From Mucilaginibacter pallidiroseus (GTDB lineage: Bacteria > Bacteroidota > Bacteroidia > Sphingobacteriales > Sphingobacteriaceae): a stretch of 64,000 nt of DNA. The position numbers and the translations under genes are program-made. This document shows positions 8,868 through 17,445 of the stretch, one piece after another. Where the stretch lies: assembly GCF_007846085.1 (NCBI RefSeq), contig NZ_VOEJ01000002.1:248001-312000 (forward strand), in the 5' to 3' direction. Position 1 is the stretch's first letter, and each line of letters opens with the position of its first letter. The notes beneath the pieces are model-generated. The model saw only the letters and a program-made list of their open reading frames with translations, made no database searches and had not been told where the DNA came from.

Positions 8868-10198
8868 ATCTTAATTAGTTCGAATATAGCAACTTTTTTA
8901 GTGTTCTTGTCAACTTTATAGCGGTCGTCGGGCCGATAGCCGCATACCCATACAACGTCTCCATTGCCGTTTATCAATAACGGCAATTCATGCTTTTTAT
9001 GCAATGGCACCTTTTGGTGGATAAAGAAGTCGCTTAATTTTTGCCTGGTTTTCATGCCCAGCGGCCTGAAGGTATCTCCCTGCCGCCAGGGCCTTAACGT
9101 AAGCGGATAAATCAACTTATCTGCATCAATTGAAACAGCCATTGGGTTGCCTTTTACAATAAGCCCGCTATCGTCATGCAATACGGTTACATTGTAATTG
9201 CCGTAAATTACTTCGCGAGTATCAGCATCTATAAATAAATCACCGACTAAATTCTTATTGGTCTTCGTCAGAATAAGCACCTCACGATCAATTACCGCCG
9301 TATATCCTATGCCATGAAACTGCCTCCCCGAGTGCTTATCAAGCGCAGATATAATATCATCTACAACGTTGCCGGCAAATCCGTAGGGTTGCAATAACTT
9401 AAATAATAACAAATGCTGTGGGTTGAGCTTTCTTATCTGCTCAAGCGATATGTGTAGTTCATCCTGAACTTGCACTATGATTTCGCGTTTCAAGCTATCA
9501 ACCGTATTATTCAACAGAATCTCCAACTCCCTGAAGTGGCGCAGCGTATGCTCAAACGTATCCTCGAGCGATGGGTTGAGCTCCTGCAATAGTGGCACTA
9601 CTTTATGCCTGATCTTGTTGCGGGCATATTTGATTGATGCGTTTGAACTATCCTCCACAAATTTTAAACCATCCTGCTCAACGGTAGTCTGTATTTGTTG
9701 ACGGGTTAAAAACAACATTGGCCTTACCAATTTGCCGTTTATGGGCAAAATACCGTGCAGGCCCGCAATGCCTGTCCCGCGAGTAAGGTTTAACAATATT
9801 GTTTCAATTGTGTCGTTTTGGTGGTGCGCAAGGGCAATCACGTGGTAACCTGCGGTTTGTGCAATTTCATCAAACCATTGGTAGCGCAAGTTGCGCGCTG
9901 CCATTTGTATAGATACCTTGTTATCAATAGCGTATTGCTGGGTATCAAAATTGGTCGTATGAAACGGAACGTTAAGCTCCCGGGCCAGGTTGGCAGTAAA
10001 TTGCTGATCGGCCATGGCTTCGGAACCACGTAACATAAAATTGCAATGAGCTATACCAAAGTTGTAGCCGGCCTGTTTAAGCAAATGAGCCATCAAAACC
10101 GAGTCGATACCGCCGCTTACGGCAGCAAGCACTTTGGTTTGTTTGGTAAAAAGCTTGTTTTGTTCAATAAAATCAACAAATTGATTAACAGGGAGCAT
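8864..10198 (-). CDS. tilS: tRNA(Ile)-lysidine synthetase
   Basis: TilS attaches lysine to C34 of the tRNA-Ile CAU anticodon, switching its reading from AUG to AUA and its charging from Met to Ile; it is essential. The 444-residue protein carries the PP-loop ATP pyrophosphatase motif SGGIDS at residues 28-33, then HCNFMLRGSEAMADQQF and ALAHHQNDTIETILLNLTRGTG, all diagnostic. The C-terminal domain ends with the TilS_C pattern LRPWRQGDTFRPLGMKTRQK and KVPLHKKHELPLL. It heads a minus-strand operon with two hypothetical genes, the first overlapping its stop by 4 bp. Confidence 0.95.
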   Translation of the reverse strand: MLPVNQFVDFIEQNKLFTKQTKVLAAVSGGIDSVLMAHLLKQAGYNFGIAHCNFMLRGSEAMADQQFTANLARELNVPFHTTNFDTQQYAIDNKVSIQMAARNLRYQWFDEIAQTAGYHVIALAHHQNDTIETILLNLTRGTGIAGLHGILPINGKLVRPMLFLTRQQIQTTVEQDGLKFVEDSSNASIKYARNKIRHKVVPLLQELNPSLEDTFEHTLRHFRELEILLNNTVDSLKREIIVQVQDELHISLEQIRKLNPQHLLLFKLLQPYGFAGNVVDDIISALDKHSGRQFHGIGYTAVIDREVLILTKTNKNLVGDLFIDADTREVIYGNYNVTVLHDDSGLIVKGNPMAVSIDADKLIYPLTLRPWRQGDTFRPLGMKTRQKLSDFFIHQKVPLHKKHELPLLINGNGDVVWVCGYRPDDRYKVDKNTKKVAIFELIKI

Positions 10199-10249
10199 AA
10201 CCCAAAATTATTAATTTAATAACCCCTGCAAAAAACTAATTTTGCCATC

Positions 10250-12820
10250 GTGATAAAATATCTGTTCAGTTTTTTCCTGGTGCTAATATGCTTTACGGCT
10301 TTTGGGCAAAAAAAATCCATAATAAGGGTTACAAAGTCCAAAAGCATATATTACACGCAACGTAACGGAAAAAATGTAGCCATTGTTTACGATGGTACTT
10401 TTGTGCACCAAAACTCGGTAATGCAGGCCGACAGCGCCTTTCTTAACCAGGTAGAGAACGTGATGGATGCCTACGGCAACGTGCATATCACACAAGGCGA
10501 CACCCTAAACATTTACTCGGACAAGCTTAATTATAACGGCAATACCAAAATTGCAACCCTTACCGATAATGTGCGCATGATTGACAGGGACGCCATTTTA
10601 ACCACAAACTATTTAACTTACAGCACAGCCACCAAAATAGGCACCTACACCGGTGGCGGTAAATTGATTAATAAAGACAACACCCTCACAAGCAAAAACG
10701 GCTATTACTTTACTTCAACACGTGATGCCTACTTCAGATACAACGTGGTAATGGTAACGCCCGAAGCACTTATTAAAACAGATACGCTGCGCTACAACGC
10801 CGCCAGCAAGCTGGCTTATTTCCTGGGGCCATCAAACATTTATGATGCAAAGGATAAAAAGGATACGCTTTATACCGAAAACGGCACTTACGATACAGCC
10901 ACCGAACAGGCGTTTTTTGGTAAAAACAATCTTTATAAATCGGGTAGTAAAAGCCTGAAGGGCGACAGCTTGTTTTATGATAAAATAAAAGGTTATGGCC
11001 GCGCCATAAAGCATGTTATATTCCATGATAAGGAGCAAAACATAACCCTTTACGGCGACCTGGCCAATTATTACAAAGCGCAGGAACTTACCGTTGTAAC
11101 CCGCGACCCATATGTTGTAATTGTAACCGAAGAAAAGGACACCACAAAAACGGATTCGGTAGCCTCAAAACCACAGCTCGCAAAAAAAAGTGGTAGTAAT
11201 GCGGTAAAATCTGCCGATACAAAGCAGGAAATTGCAGACGCGCCCCCGGCCGGCACCATGCCTGTTAAAGCATTGCAAAACATACCGGCAAATGTTTCGC
11301 TGGCAGATACCAGTAAAATTAACGATGCTAAAAAAGCGCTCAAGAACATGCCCACTTTGCCGGTTAAATCTGTGTCAGGCGTTCCACTCAAGATTTCGGC
11401 GGTGGATACGGCAAAGTTAGATAGCGCAAAAAAAGTACTGAAATCCATGAGCCCGGAGCAAATAAAAGCTGCGCAGAAGAGCGCTACTGCTGCTGTTAAC
11501 AAAGCTGCGCCAAGTGTTATAAAGAGTATGCCTGGCTTACCCATACCCACAGGTAGCAGCGTTAAAAAGCTCACCAGTAATTTAGAGCCTGTAAAGCCGA
11601 TCGGCAAGGAAAAGGTAAAGCGCGATTCGATATTCCTGTCAGCCGACTCATTAAAAACCCAAATAGTAACCTACAAGGTTTTGAAAGAAATGCAAGCTCG
11701 TGCGCGCATGCCTCGTACGCGCGATACCAGCATAAAAGCCAAGACAACCACCAAGGCGCCTGCAAAAGTAAATTCGAAGTTTTTAACTTTGAGGCACCCC
11801 GGCACAGGCCCCGACAGCAGTTACCTCCATCGTGACTTTTTTGGCAAACCGAAGCCTGTTACTGCAGCTTCCAAACCGGGCGACACTACCGCAGCCAAAG
11901 GACAGAAAAAAGCCAAACGTGTTGAACAGGAAGTTGAGGATCCTGTATTTATGTTTAGCAAGGTTAACCTGGCAGATACGGCACGGATAAGAATTGTGAT
12001 AGCCTATCATAGTGCCAAGCTCTTCAAATCTGACCTGCAGGCCAAGGCAGACTCAATGTTTTACAGTTATGCCGACTCGACCGTTACAATGTTTGTGCAG
12101 CCTATTTTATGGACACAGGGCTCCCAGCTTTCGGGGGATACTGTTGCGCTGCAGATGAAGAATAAAAAGCTGAATAACCTTTACATGTATCCTTCATCTT
12201 TCATTGTAAATATCGAAAAAACCGACTCGACGCATTTTAACCAGATAGCGGGCAAGCGCATGAGAGGCTTTTTTAAAGATGACAAGCTCGACCGCATGTA
12301 TGTAACCGGTAATGCCGAGAGTATATATTTTGCAAGGGATAGCGGGATTGTGAAGGAAATGGTAAGATCATTAAGCAGCCGCATGCGGGTTTCGTTTAAA
12401 AACAACAGCGCGTCGCAGGCTTACTTCTTAACCAAGCCCGAACACAGGTATGGCCCGTTGAATAAATTTGGGCCTGATGAGCAGATTTTAAAAGGCTTTA
12501 TCTGGAAACCAAAAGAGCGGCCGGTATCTAAAGAATCGATATTGCCATCATACAACCGCAAGTATAATCAGCAAACACAAAAGCCGACTATTGTTAAGAA
12601 ACCGGGCACAACAAATGGGTTGCCGCAAAAAGGCGGTGCGCAAAAGCCTACAACAGATACTTTAAAAAACAAACTGCCAACGCAGCCACTGCTTAAAACA
12701 AGCAAGGATAGCTTAGGCAATAAATCTCAACCCGTGAAAACTCAAAAGGATAGCCTGCCTGTAAAATCGCAGCCCGCAATTAAGCCAAAGGCCGATAGCA
12801 CTGCTGCTAAAAAGCCGTAG
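10250..12820 (+). CDS. OstA-like (LptA-fold) periplasmic protein, large form
   Basis: The 856-residue protein has a signal peptide (IKYLFSFFLVLICFTAFG) and a GTG start at 10250, with no in-frame ATG nearby. The region after the signal, up to about residue 300, shows repeated OstA-type strands such as ADSAFLNQVENVMDAYGNVHI, TLTDNVRMIDRDAILTTNYL and YSDKLNYN. About residues 300-560 are a low-complexity Lys/Ala/Pro/Thr-rich linker. A second OstA-like region at about 590-760 follows (FKSDLQAKADSMFYSYADS) and then a Lys/Pro/Gln-rich tail. OstA/LptA proteins form the periplasmic LPS bridge. This is a large Bacteroidota variant, so bridge function is inferred. Confidence 0.75.
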   Translation: MIKYLFSFFLVLICFTAFGQKKSIIRVTKSKSIYYTQRNGKNVAIVYDGTFVHQNSVMQADSAFLNQVENVMDAYGNVHITQGDTLNIYSDKLNYNGNTKIATLTDNVRMIDRDAILTTNYLTYSTATKIGTYTGGGKLINKDNTLTSKNGYYFTSTRDAYFRYNVVMVTPEALIKTDTLRYNAASKLAYFLGPSNIYDAKDKKDTLYTENGTYDTATEQAFFGKNNLYKSGSKSLKGDSLFYDKIKGYGRAIKHVIFHDKEQNITLYGDLANYYKAQELTVVTRDPYVVIVTEEKDTTKTDSVASKPQLAKKSGSNAVKSADTKQEIADAPPAGTMPVKALQNIPANVSLADTSKINDAKKALKNMPTLPVKSVSGVPLKISAVDTAKLDSAKKVLKSMSPEQIKAAQKSATAAVNKAAPSVIKSMPGLPIPTGSSVKKLTSNLEPVKPIGKEKVKRDSIFLSADSLKTQIVTYKVLKEMQARARMPRTRDTSIKAKTTTKAPAKVNSKFLTLRHPGTGPDSSYLHRDFFGKPKPVTAASKPGDTTAAKGQKKAKRVEQEVEDPVFMFSKVNLADTARIRIVIAYHSAKLFKSDLQAKADSMFYSYADSTVTMFVQPILWTQGSQLSGDTVALQMKNKKLNNLYMYPSSFIVNIEKTDSTHFNQIAGKRMRGFFKDDKLDRMYVTGNAESIYFARDSGIVKEMVRSLSSRMRVSFKNNSASQAYFLTKPEHRYGPLNKFGPDEQILKGFIWKPKERPVSKESILPSYNRKYNQQTQKPTIVKKPGTTNGLPQKGGAQKPTTDTLKNKLPTQPLLKTSKDSLGNKSQPVKTQKDSLPVKSQPAIKPKADSTAAKKP

Positions 12821-12824
12821 GCTC

Positions 12825-13400
12825 TTATTTATTTAAGAAAGCAATAAGTTGATCAACAGCACGGCCCCGGTGGCTGATGCTGTTTTTTTGTTCCATGCTC
12901 ATTTGCGCAAAGGTGACATCGTAACCAAGGGGCTCAAATATAGGGTCGTAGCCAAAGCCTTCGTTGCCGCTGCGTTCTGTACGGATATTGCCTTCTACCA
13001 CACCCTCAAAAAAGTGCTCATGGTTATCCCAAAGCAATGATATCAAGGTTTTAAACCGGGCCGAGCGGTTTTTTACGCCCTTAAGCTTTTTGAGCACCAA
13101 ATCGATATTTGCCTGGTGGTTACCATGTGTGCCGGCATACCTGGCCGAGTAGATGCCCGGTTCGCCGTTAAGCGCATCTATCTCCAGCCCGCTATCATCA
13201 CCAAAACAGTTCAGCTTGTATTTATCAAAAATGTAGTGGCTTTTTAGTGATGCGTTCTCCGCAAAGGTAAGCCCGGTTTCTGCAATGTCATCGGTACAGC
13301 CAATGTCATCAAGGCTCAATAGCTTTATTTGACCGTTTATGCGGGCTTGCACCTCTTCCAGTTTATGGCGGTTATTTGTGGCAAATACTAATTGCTGCAT
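12825..13400 (-). CDS. rdgB: Non-canonical purine NTP pyrophosphatase (RdgB/HAM1)
   Basis: This house-cleaning enzyme hydrolyses dITP, XTP and related deaminated nucleotides to monophosphates, keeping them out of DNA. From the ATG at 13400 the 191-residue product starts MQQLVFATNNRHKLEEV, the family's substrate-binding N-terminus. It continues with FGDDSGLEIDALNGEPGIYSARYAG, GNEGFGYDPIF and the C-terminal SHRGRA signature. An upstream ATG at 13427 would add nine residues and overlap the preceding gene; the 13400 start matches the family better and sits 2 bp after that gene's stop. Confidence 0.93.
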   Translation of the reverse strand: MQQLVFATNNRHKLEEVQARINGQIKLLSLDDIGCTDDIAETGLTFAENASLKSHYIFDKYKLNCFGDDSGLEIDALNGEPGIYSARYAGTHGNHQANIDLVLKKLKGVKNRSARFKTLISLLWDNHEHFFEGVVEGNIRTERSGNEGFGYDPIFEPLGYDVTFAQMSMEQKNSISHRGRAVDQLIAFLNK

Positions 13401-13402
13401 CG

Positions 13403-13990
13403 TTATAAGTTTTTCATCTGTTCCCAAAACGCCTTTTTCAGCTCGTTGCTTGGCATCATCTCTTCAAAGTCGACACTAAACAAAGTATCCCCTGCCGATG
13501 ATTTAAATACTTTGTTTACCGGCGGCCTTCGGGTACCTTCAGGCAACGCCTTATCGCCCATTATCAGTAACTTTTGCGGTGCAAAAAAAGCATTGAAATC
13601 TGCAATTGCTGATGTTGGGTAATTATTGACGTTGAGTATGGCCACATCAACCAGGCCCAAGCCTTTGCGCGTAAGCATACTTTCCAAAGCAGCTAAGTGT
13701 GCCGGTGCAATAAACTCTGCATCGGTATATTTTACCAATATCAAAAACTTTTTATTGTTGCTACCCAGATAATTAAACGTTGCAGCAGGCGTTTCTACTG
13801 GAGTTGGTGCTACGGTTGGCGGTTGTGATTTAGGAAGTTCTGGTATGGCTTCTGCCTCAGGTGCAGTTTCGGCAACCTCTTCGGCAGTGTTGGGCATAGC
13901 TTTCAAACCTCTATCCTGCGGTAGCAGGTAAATGTCATCCGGCATAATAAAGCGGTAGGCATTAGGGTTTTCAACTTTCATATTTAACAT
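13403..13990 (-). CDS. Hypothetical protein upstream of rdgB
   Basis: The product is 195 residues from the ATG at 13990, or 192 from the ATG at 13981 (MKVENPN). An N-terminal part ends in PDDIYLLPQDRG, a Glu/Pro/Ala-rich linker spans about residues 35-75, and an alpha/beta domain follows (KKFLILVKYTDAEFI, LGLVDVAILNVNNYP, QKLLIMGDKALPEG). The layout loosely recalls replisome accessory (psi-type) subunits, but I cannot support that. No signal or membrane segment. It is 2 bp upstream of rdgB and so almost certainly co-transcribed. Confidence 0.65.
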   Translation of the reverse strand: MLNMKVENPNAYRFIMPDDIYLLPQDRGLKAMPNTAEEVAETAPEAEAIPELPKSQPPTVAPTPVETPAATFNYLGSNNKKFLILVKYTDAEFIAPAHLAALESMLTRKGLGLVDVAILNVNNYPTSAIADFNAFFAPQKLLIMGDKALPEGTRRPPVNKVFKSSAGDTLFSVDFEEMMPSNELKKAFWEQMKNL

Positions 13991-14135
13991 TTTTTAACCA
14001 AAAGTAAGTAAAGCAATTAAGGCATTATAGGCATATTAGTACACCGGTTTTATCATGCCTTATTATTGATAAATTTTACCGAAATTCGCATTTTAAAGGC
14101 TTTACAAAAGTCCGCATTATTATTTTATAAATTCA

Positions 14136-15515
14136 ATGAAGAAATTATTTCTGTCGTTTTTTAGTGCTGCTCTGATGCTCTCGGCTACCCAGGCCCAAAC
14201 TATTGATAAAATTGCTGCAAAAGTTGGTAGCGGTATTATCCTGCAATCAGACATCGAACTGCAATACGCGCAATATATCATAAGCGGCCAACCGCCAAGC
14301 CCGAGTGCAAAATGCCAGCTACTGCAAATGCAGCTTACACAAAAGTTACTGGCGCAACAGGCTGTAATTGATAGCGTGCAGGTAAAAGACGAAGAAGTTG
14401 ACGCGGACGTGGAAAGGCGTATGCGTACGTTTATTGCCAGAGCAGGCGGACAGGAAAAACTCGAGCAGTTTTTGGGCCGTTCGGTTATCCAATACAAAGA
14501 TGAGATACGCCCGGACATTAAGGAGTCGCTTATTGCGCAGCGTATGCGTGGTAAAATCACCGAGAACGTAAACACTACTCCGCAGGATGTTCGTAATTAC
14601 TTTCAAAGCATTTCTAAAGACAGTATCCCAACCTATAACAAAGAAGTTGAAATTGGCGAGATCGTTTTTCAACCGAAACTGAGTAAAGAAGAAAAAGCTT
14701 TTTACCGTGAAAAAGCGGAAGAATTACGCCAAAGGGTAAAGAAAGGCGAAGATTTTGGTGCTTTAGCAAGGCTTTACTCGCAAGACCCTGGTTCGGCCCC
14801 CGAAGGTGGCGACCTTGGCTTTTTTGACAGGCAGCAGATGGTGAAGGAGTTTACCGCAAATGCATTTAAACTTAAGGCAGGTGAGATTTCGCCGGTGTTT
14901 GAGTCGGACTTTGGCTTTCACTTTTTACAGGTTATTGAGCGCCGCGGCGAACAGGTACATGCCCGCCACATATTAATTGCACCTGTAATAACGGAAGCCA
15001 GCCTTGACCGCACAAAGAAAACTGCCGACAGCGTTTACCGCGCGCTTACAACAGCGCCTAAGTTTGATTTCTCGAGTGCAGCCTTATTTTACTCGGACGA
15101 TAAAGAAACCAAGTACAATGGTGGCATGATGCTTAATGCAGACAATGTGCAAACACGCACAACGCTTATACCTACCGATAAGCTTGACCCGCAGGTTGCA
15201 CTTGTTGTTGACACCATGAAAGTGGGACATCTTGCCAAACCAATTTTATATACCGATCAGCAAACCGGTAAAAAAACATACAGGATACTTTACCTAAAAT
15301 CTGTAAATGATGCGCACAAAGCCAACCTTGAACAGGATTTTGCAAGGTTAAAGGAAAAGGCAATGGATATGAAGTTGACCAAAACCGTGTCTGACTGGTT
15401 TGACAAACGCCGCAAGGAAACTTTTATAGAGATTGATCCTGAATACAGGGACTGTGAAGTACTTAAAAACTGGATCACACCTAAAGTAACAGCACAAGCC
15501 ACACCGGCCCAATAA
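14136..15515 (+). CDS. SurA-like periplasmic peptidyl-prolyl isomerase
   Basis: The 459-residue protein has a signal peptide (MKKLFLSFFSAALMLSATQAQ). The SurA_N chaperone domain (about 22-165) contains DKIAAKVGSGIILQSDIELQ. Two parvulin domains follow: the first at about 170-265 with GGDLGFFDRQQM and FGFHFLQV, the second from about 274 starting VHARHILI and less well conserved. SurA escorts outer-membrane proteins through the periplasm. With the PpiD-like protein at 695 this is the second parvulin chaperone in the window. The MoxR ATPase gene begins 5 bp after its stop. Confidence 0.92.
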   Translation: MKKLFLSFFSAALMLSATQAQTIDKIAAKVGSGIILQSDIELQYAQYIISGQPPSPSAKCQLLQMQLTQKLLAQQAVIDSVQVKDEEVDADVERRMRTFIARAGGQEKLEQFLGRSVIQYKDEIRPDIKESLIAQRMRGKITENVNTTPQDVRNYFQSISKDSIPTYNKEVEIGEIVFQPKLSKEEKAFYREKAEELRQRVKKGEDFGALARLYSQDPGSAPEGGDLGFFDRQQMVKEFTANAFKLKAGEISPVFESDFGFHFLQVIERRGEQVHARHILIAPVITEASLDRTKKTADSVYRALTTAPKFDFSSAALFYSDDKETKYNGGMMLNADNVQTRTTLIPTDKLDPQVALVVDTMKVGHLAKPILYTDQQTGKKTYRILYLKSVNDAHKANLEQDFARLKEKAMDMKLTKTVSDWFDKRRKETFIEIDPEYRDCEVLKNWITPKVTAQATPAQ

Positions 15516-15520
15516 AGCCT

Positions 15521-16483
15521 ATGCAATACAGCTCTGAAGTTGAAGCCGCCGATGCTTTAAGGGCGGCTTACCGGCAAATACGCGGGGAAATTGGCAAAGT
15601 CATCATCGGGCAGGATGAAGTGATTAAATATGTGCTGATTTCTATTTTTAGCAACGGACATTGCCTGTTAGTAGGCGTTCCCGGCCTTGCCAAAACTTTG
15701 CTGGTGCAAACTGTTGCCCAGGTGCTGGATCTTGATTTTAAGCGCATACAATTTACCCCCGACCTGATGCCGACCGACATTATCGGAGCGGAGATTTTGG
15801 GCGAGGACCGTAACTTTAAATTTATACCCGGCCCTGTTTTTTCAAACATCATCCTGGCCGATGAAATTAACCGTACCCCACCAAAAACCCAGGCTGCACT
15901 TTTAGAGGCTATGCAGGAAAAAGCGGTAACCGCCGCAGGGCTTACACACAAACTGGCTAAGCCATTTTTTGTATTGGCTACGCAAAACCCAATCGAGCAG
16001 GAAGGCACATACCCGCTACCGGAAGCACAGCTTGATCGCTTTATGTTTAACGTGGCATTGAGCTACCCTTCATTTAAAGAAGAATTGCAGGTGGTAAAAA
16101 ACACTACAGGCACAAGCAGTGCTGATGTTAAAAAGGTTTTAAACGCCGAGCAGATAGTTTATTTCCAGCAATTGGTGCGCAACATCCCGGTGGCCGATAA
16201 TGTACTGGAGTATGCTGTAAAATTGGTGGCTAAAACAAGGCCCGGCAGCGAGTTTGCTACCCCACAGGTAAAACGCCTCCTTAACTGGGGCGCAGGGCCA
16301 AGGGCATCACAATTTTTAGTATTAGGAGCGAAGTGCCACGCTGTACTAAACGGTAAGTATTCGCCGGATATTGAGGATGTGCAGGCAGTGGCTAAACCAA
16401 TATTGAGCCACCGTATTGTGAGAAGTTATCACGCCGAGGCAGAGGGCCTCAGCGCGAATGATATTATAGAGCAGCTGTATTAA
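15521..16483 (+). CDS. MoxR family AAA+ ATPase
   Basis: The 320-residue protein has the MoxR/AAA_3 layout: Walker A GVPGLAKTLL, the RIQFTPDLMPTDIIGAEIL stretch that defines the family, Walker B ILADEINR, and sensor region ATQNPIEQEGTYPLPEAQLDRF. A lid domain forms the C-terminus. MoxR ATPases act as chaperone-like factors in maturing metal-dependent or surface complexes, usually with DUF58 and VWA partners. None of those partners is adjacent here; the downstream gene runs convergently. It lies 5 bp after surA, so the two may be co-expressed. Confidence 0.92.
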   Translation: MQYSSEVEAADALRAAYRQIRGEIGKVIIGQDEVIKYVLISIFSNGHCLLVGVPGLAKTLLVQTVAQVLDLDFKRIQFTPDLMPTDIIGAEILGEDRNFKFIPGPVFSNIILADEINRTPPKTQAALLEAMQEKAVTAAGLTHKLAKPFFVLATQNPIEQEGTYPLPEAQLDRFMFNVALSYPSFKEELQVVKNTTGTSSADVKKVLNAEQIVYFQQLVRNIPVADNVLEYAVKLVAKTRPGSEFATPQVKRLLNWGAGPRASQFLVLGAKCHAVLNGKYSPDIEDVQAVAKPILSHRIVRSYHAEAEGLSANDIIEQLY

Positions 16484-16500
16484 ACAGCTGCTTTTTTGTT
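16470..16500. terminator. Hairpin terminator between MoxR gene and NTF2-like gene
   Basis: AGCAGCTGT and ACAGCTGCT form a 9-bp perfect stem with a 5-base loop, followed by TTTTTTG. It overlaps the MoxR stop codon and precedes the convergent gene's stop at 16501. Confidence 0.75.
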
Positions 16501-17367
16501 TTATTCAACTGTAGAGAAGATCTCAACCAACAGGTTCCATTTGTGGTCGGCACCTATTTCCCAAATACGCACATAGTTGTAGTTGTTAACGATGTTGCCT
16601 TTTTTGATGCGGGCTTTACCATAACTATAAGCAAGGTCGGCACTGCTTGAGCGGCCTGCATTGATAGTTTCGGCACTAATGCTTACACCCTCGTTGTCCA
16701 GGAATTTCATGATCTTGTCCGGGCCAACTATAGGCTCAAAACCAGGAAAGTAAAAGTGCGCCTCTGGGCTTAAAAACTCTTTGTAAGCAGCCAACGCAGG
16801 GTATGTTGCAAGGGCTTTGTTAAGCAGGTTATCGGTACCCACAATAATATTTTTACCGGCGAAAGGGTCTTTACTTGCCGCTTTTTGTTTGCTCAAGTCA
16901 GGCTCTTTAAAATCAGTTTGCATTTCGCCTTCGGGCTCCGGGTGCGGCATACCAACGTTTATAAGCAATTTCCACTTGTTCTCGGTGTCCAGGCGCCATA
17001 TGGAAACATACTGGCCAAATACTTTATCGTCATCAGTTTTACCGTTTTGGTAAACGTATGGGCCGGCAGTAAAACCCAAATCACCGTTAGCTGATATGCG
17101 GGCAAACTTAGGCTCGGCAATCAGCTTGCCTGGTTGCTTATCGATTGATCCATAAAACTCAGTTATTTTAACCGGCTGTGGTTTAAATACGATTCCTTCA
17201 TAGTCGGCTACAGCCAGAAAACCAGCCTTCATACCTTTCTTTTGAACTATGTTGTCAAAGTTTTGCTCGGCCTTTACTACCTGGTCAACCGTTACCTGTT
17301 TGTTTTGTGCAAATGCAGCCGACGTTAGTGCGGAAGCGATGATAGCTGAAAATATTAGTTTTTTCAT
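16501..17367 (-). CDS. Secreted protein with two tandem NTF2/SnoaL-like domains
   Basis: The 288-residue protein has a signal peptide (MKKLIFSAIIASALTSAAFA). The mature part appears to be two copies of an NTF2-like fold: residues about 28-150 ending VSIWRLDTENKWKLLINV, and about 170-288 ending YVRIWEIGADHKWNLLVEIF. The shared W-x-hydrophobic...KW-x-LL-hydrophobic ending is the basis for the duplication call. NTF2-like folds bind small ligands or serve as enzymes in many settings, and no specific reaction is visible here. It has its own upstream spacing and no obvious operon partners. Confidence 0.65.
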   Translation of the reverse strand: MKKLIFSAIIASALTSAAFAQNKQVTVDQVVKAEQNFDNIVQKKGMKAGFLAVADYEGIVFKPQPVKITEFYGSIDKQPGKLIAEPKFARISANGDLGFTAGPYVYQNGKTDDDKVFGQYVSIWRLDTENKWKLLINVGMPHPEPEGEMQTDFKEPDLSKQKAASKDPFAGKNIIVGTDNLLNKALATYPALAAYKEFLSPEAHFYFPGFEPIVGPDKIMKFLDNEGVSISAETINAGRSSSADLAYSYGKARIKKGNIVNNYNYVRIWEIGADHKWNLLVEIFSTVE

Positions 17368-17445
17368 TTGTATAGTGCGTAGATTTAAGCGGGCAATATC
17401 ATTATGTAATGCGCCGGCTGCCCTACCGGCATGTTTCTTTCAGTA

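Noticed and set aside
8430-8921. 163-residue plus-strand frame
   Set aside because: It lies antisense to the well-supported bPH-like protein gene and overlaps the tilS end; residue content is unlike a protein family.
11071-11607. 178-residue minus-strand frame
   Set aside because: It lies inside the low-complexity linker of the OstA-like gene; the biased composition there keeps several frames open.
13403-13990. DNA polymerase III psi-type subunit
   Set aside because: The resemblance is only in general layout; no diagnostic motif supports it.
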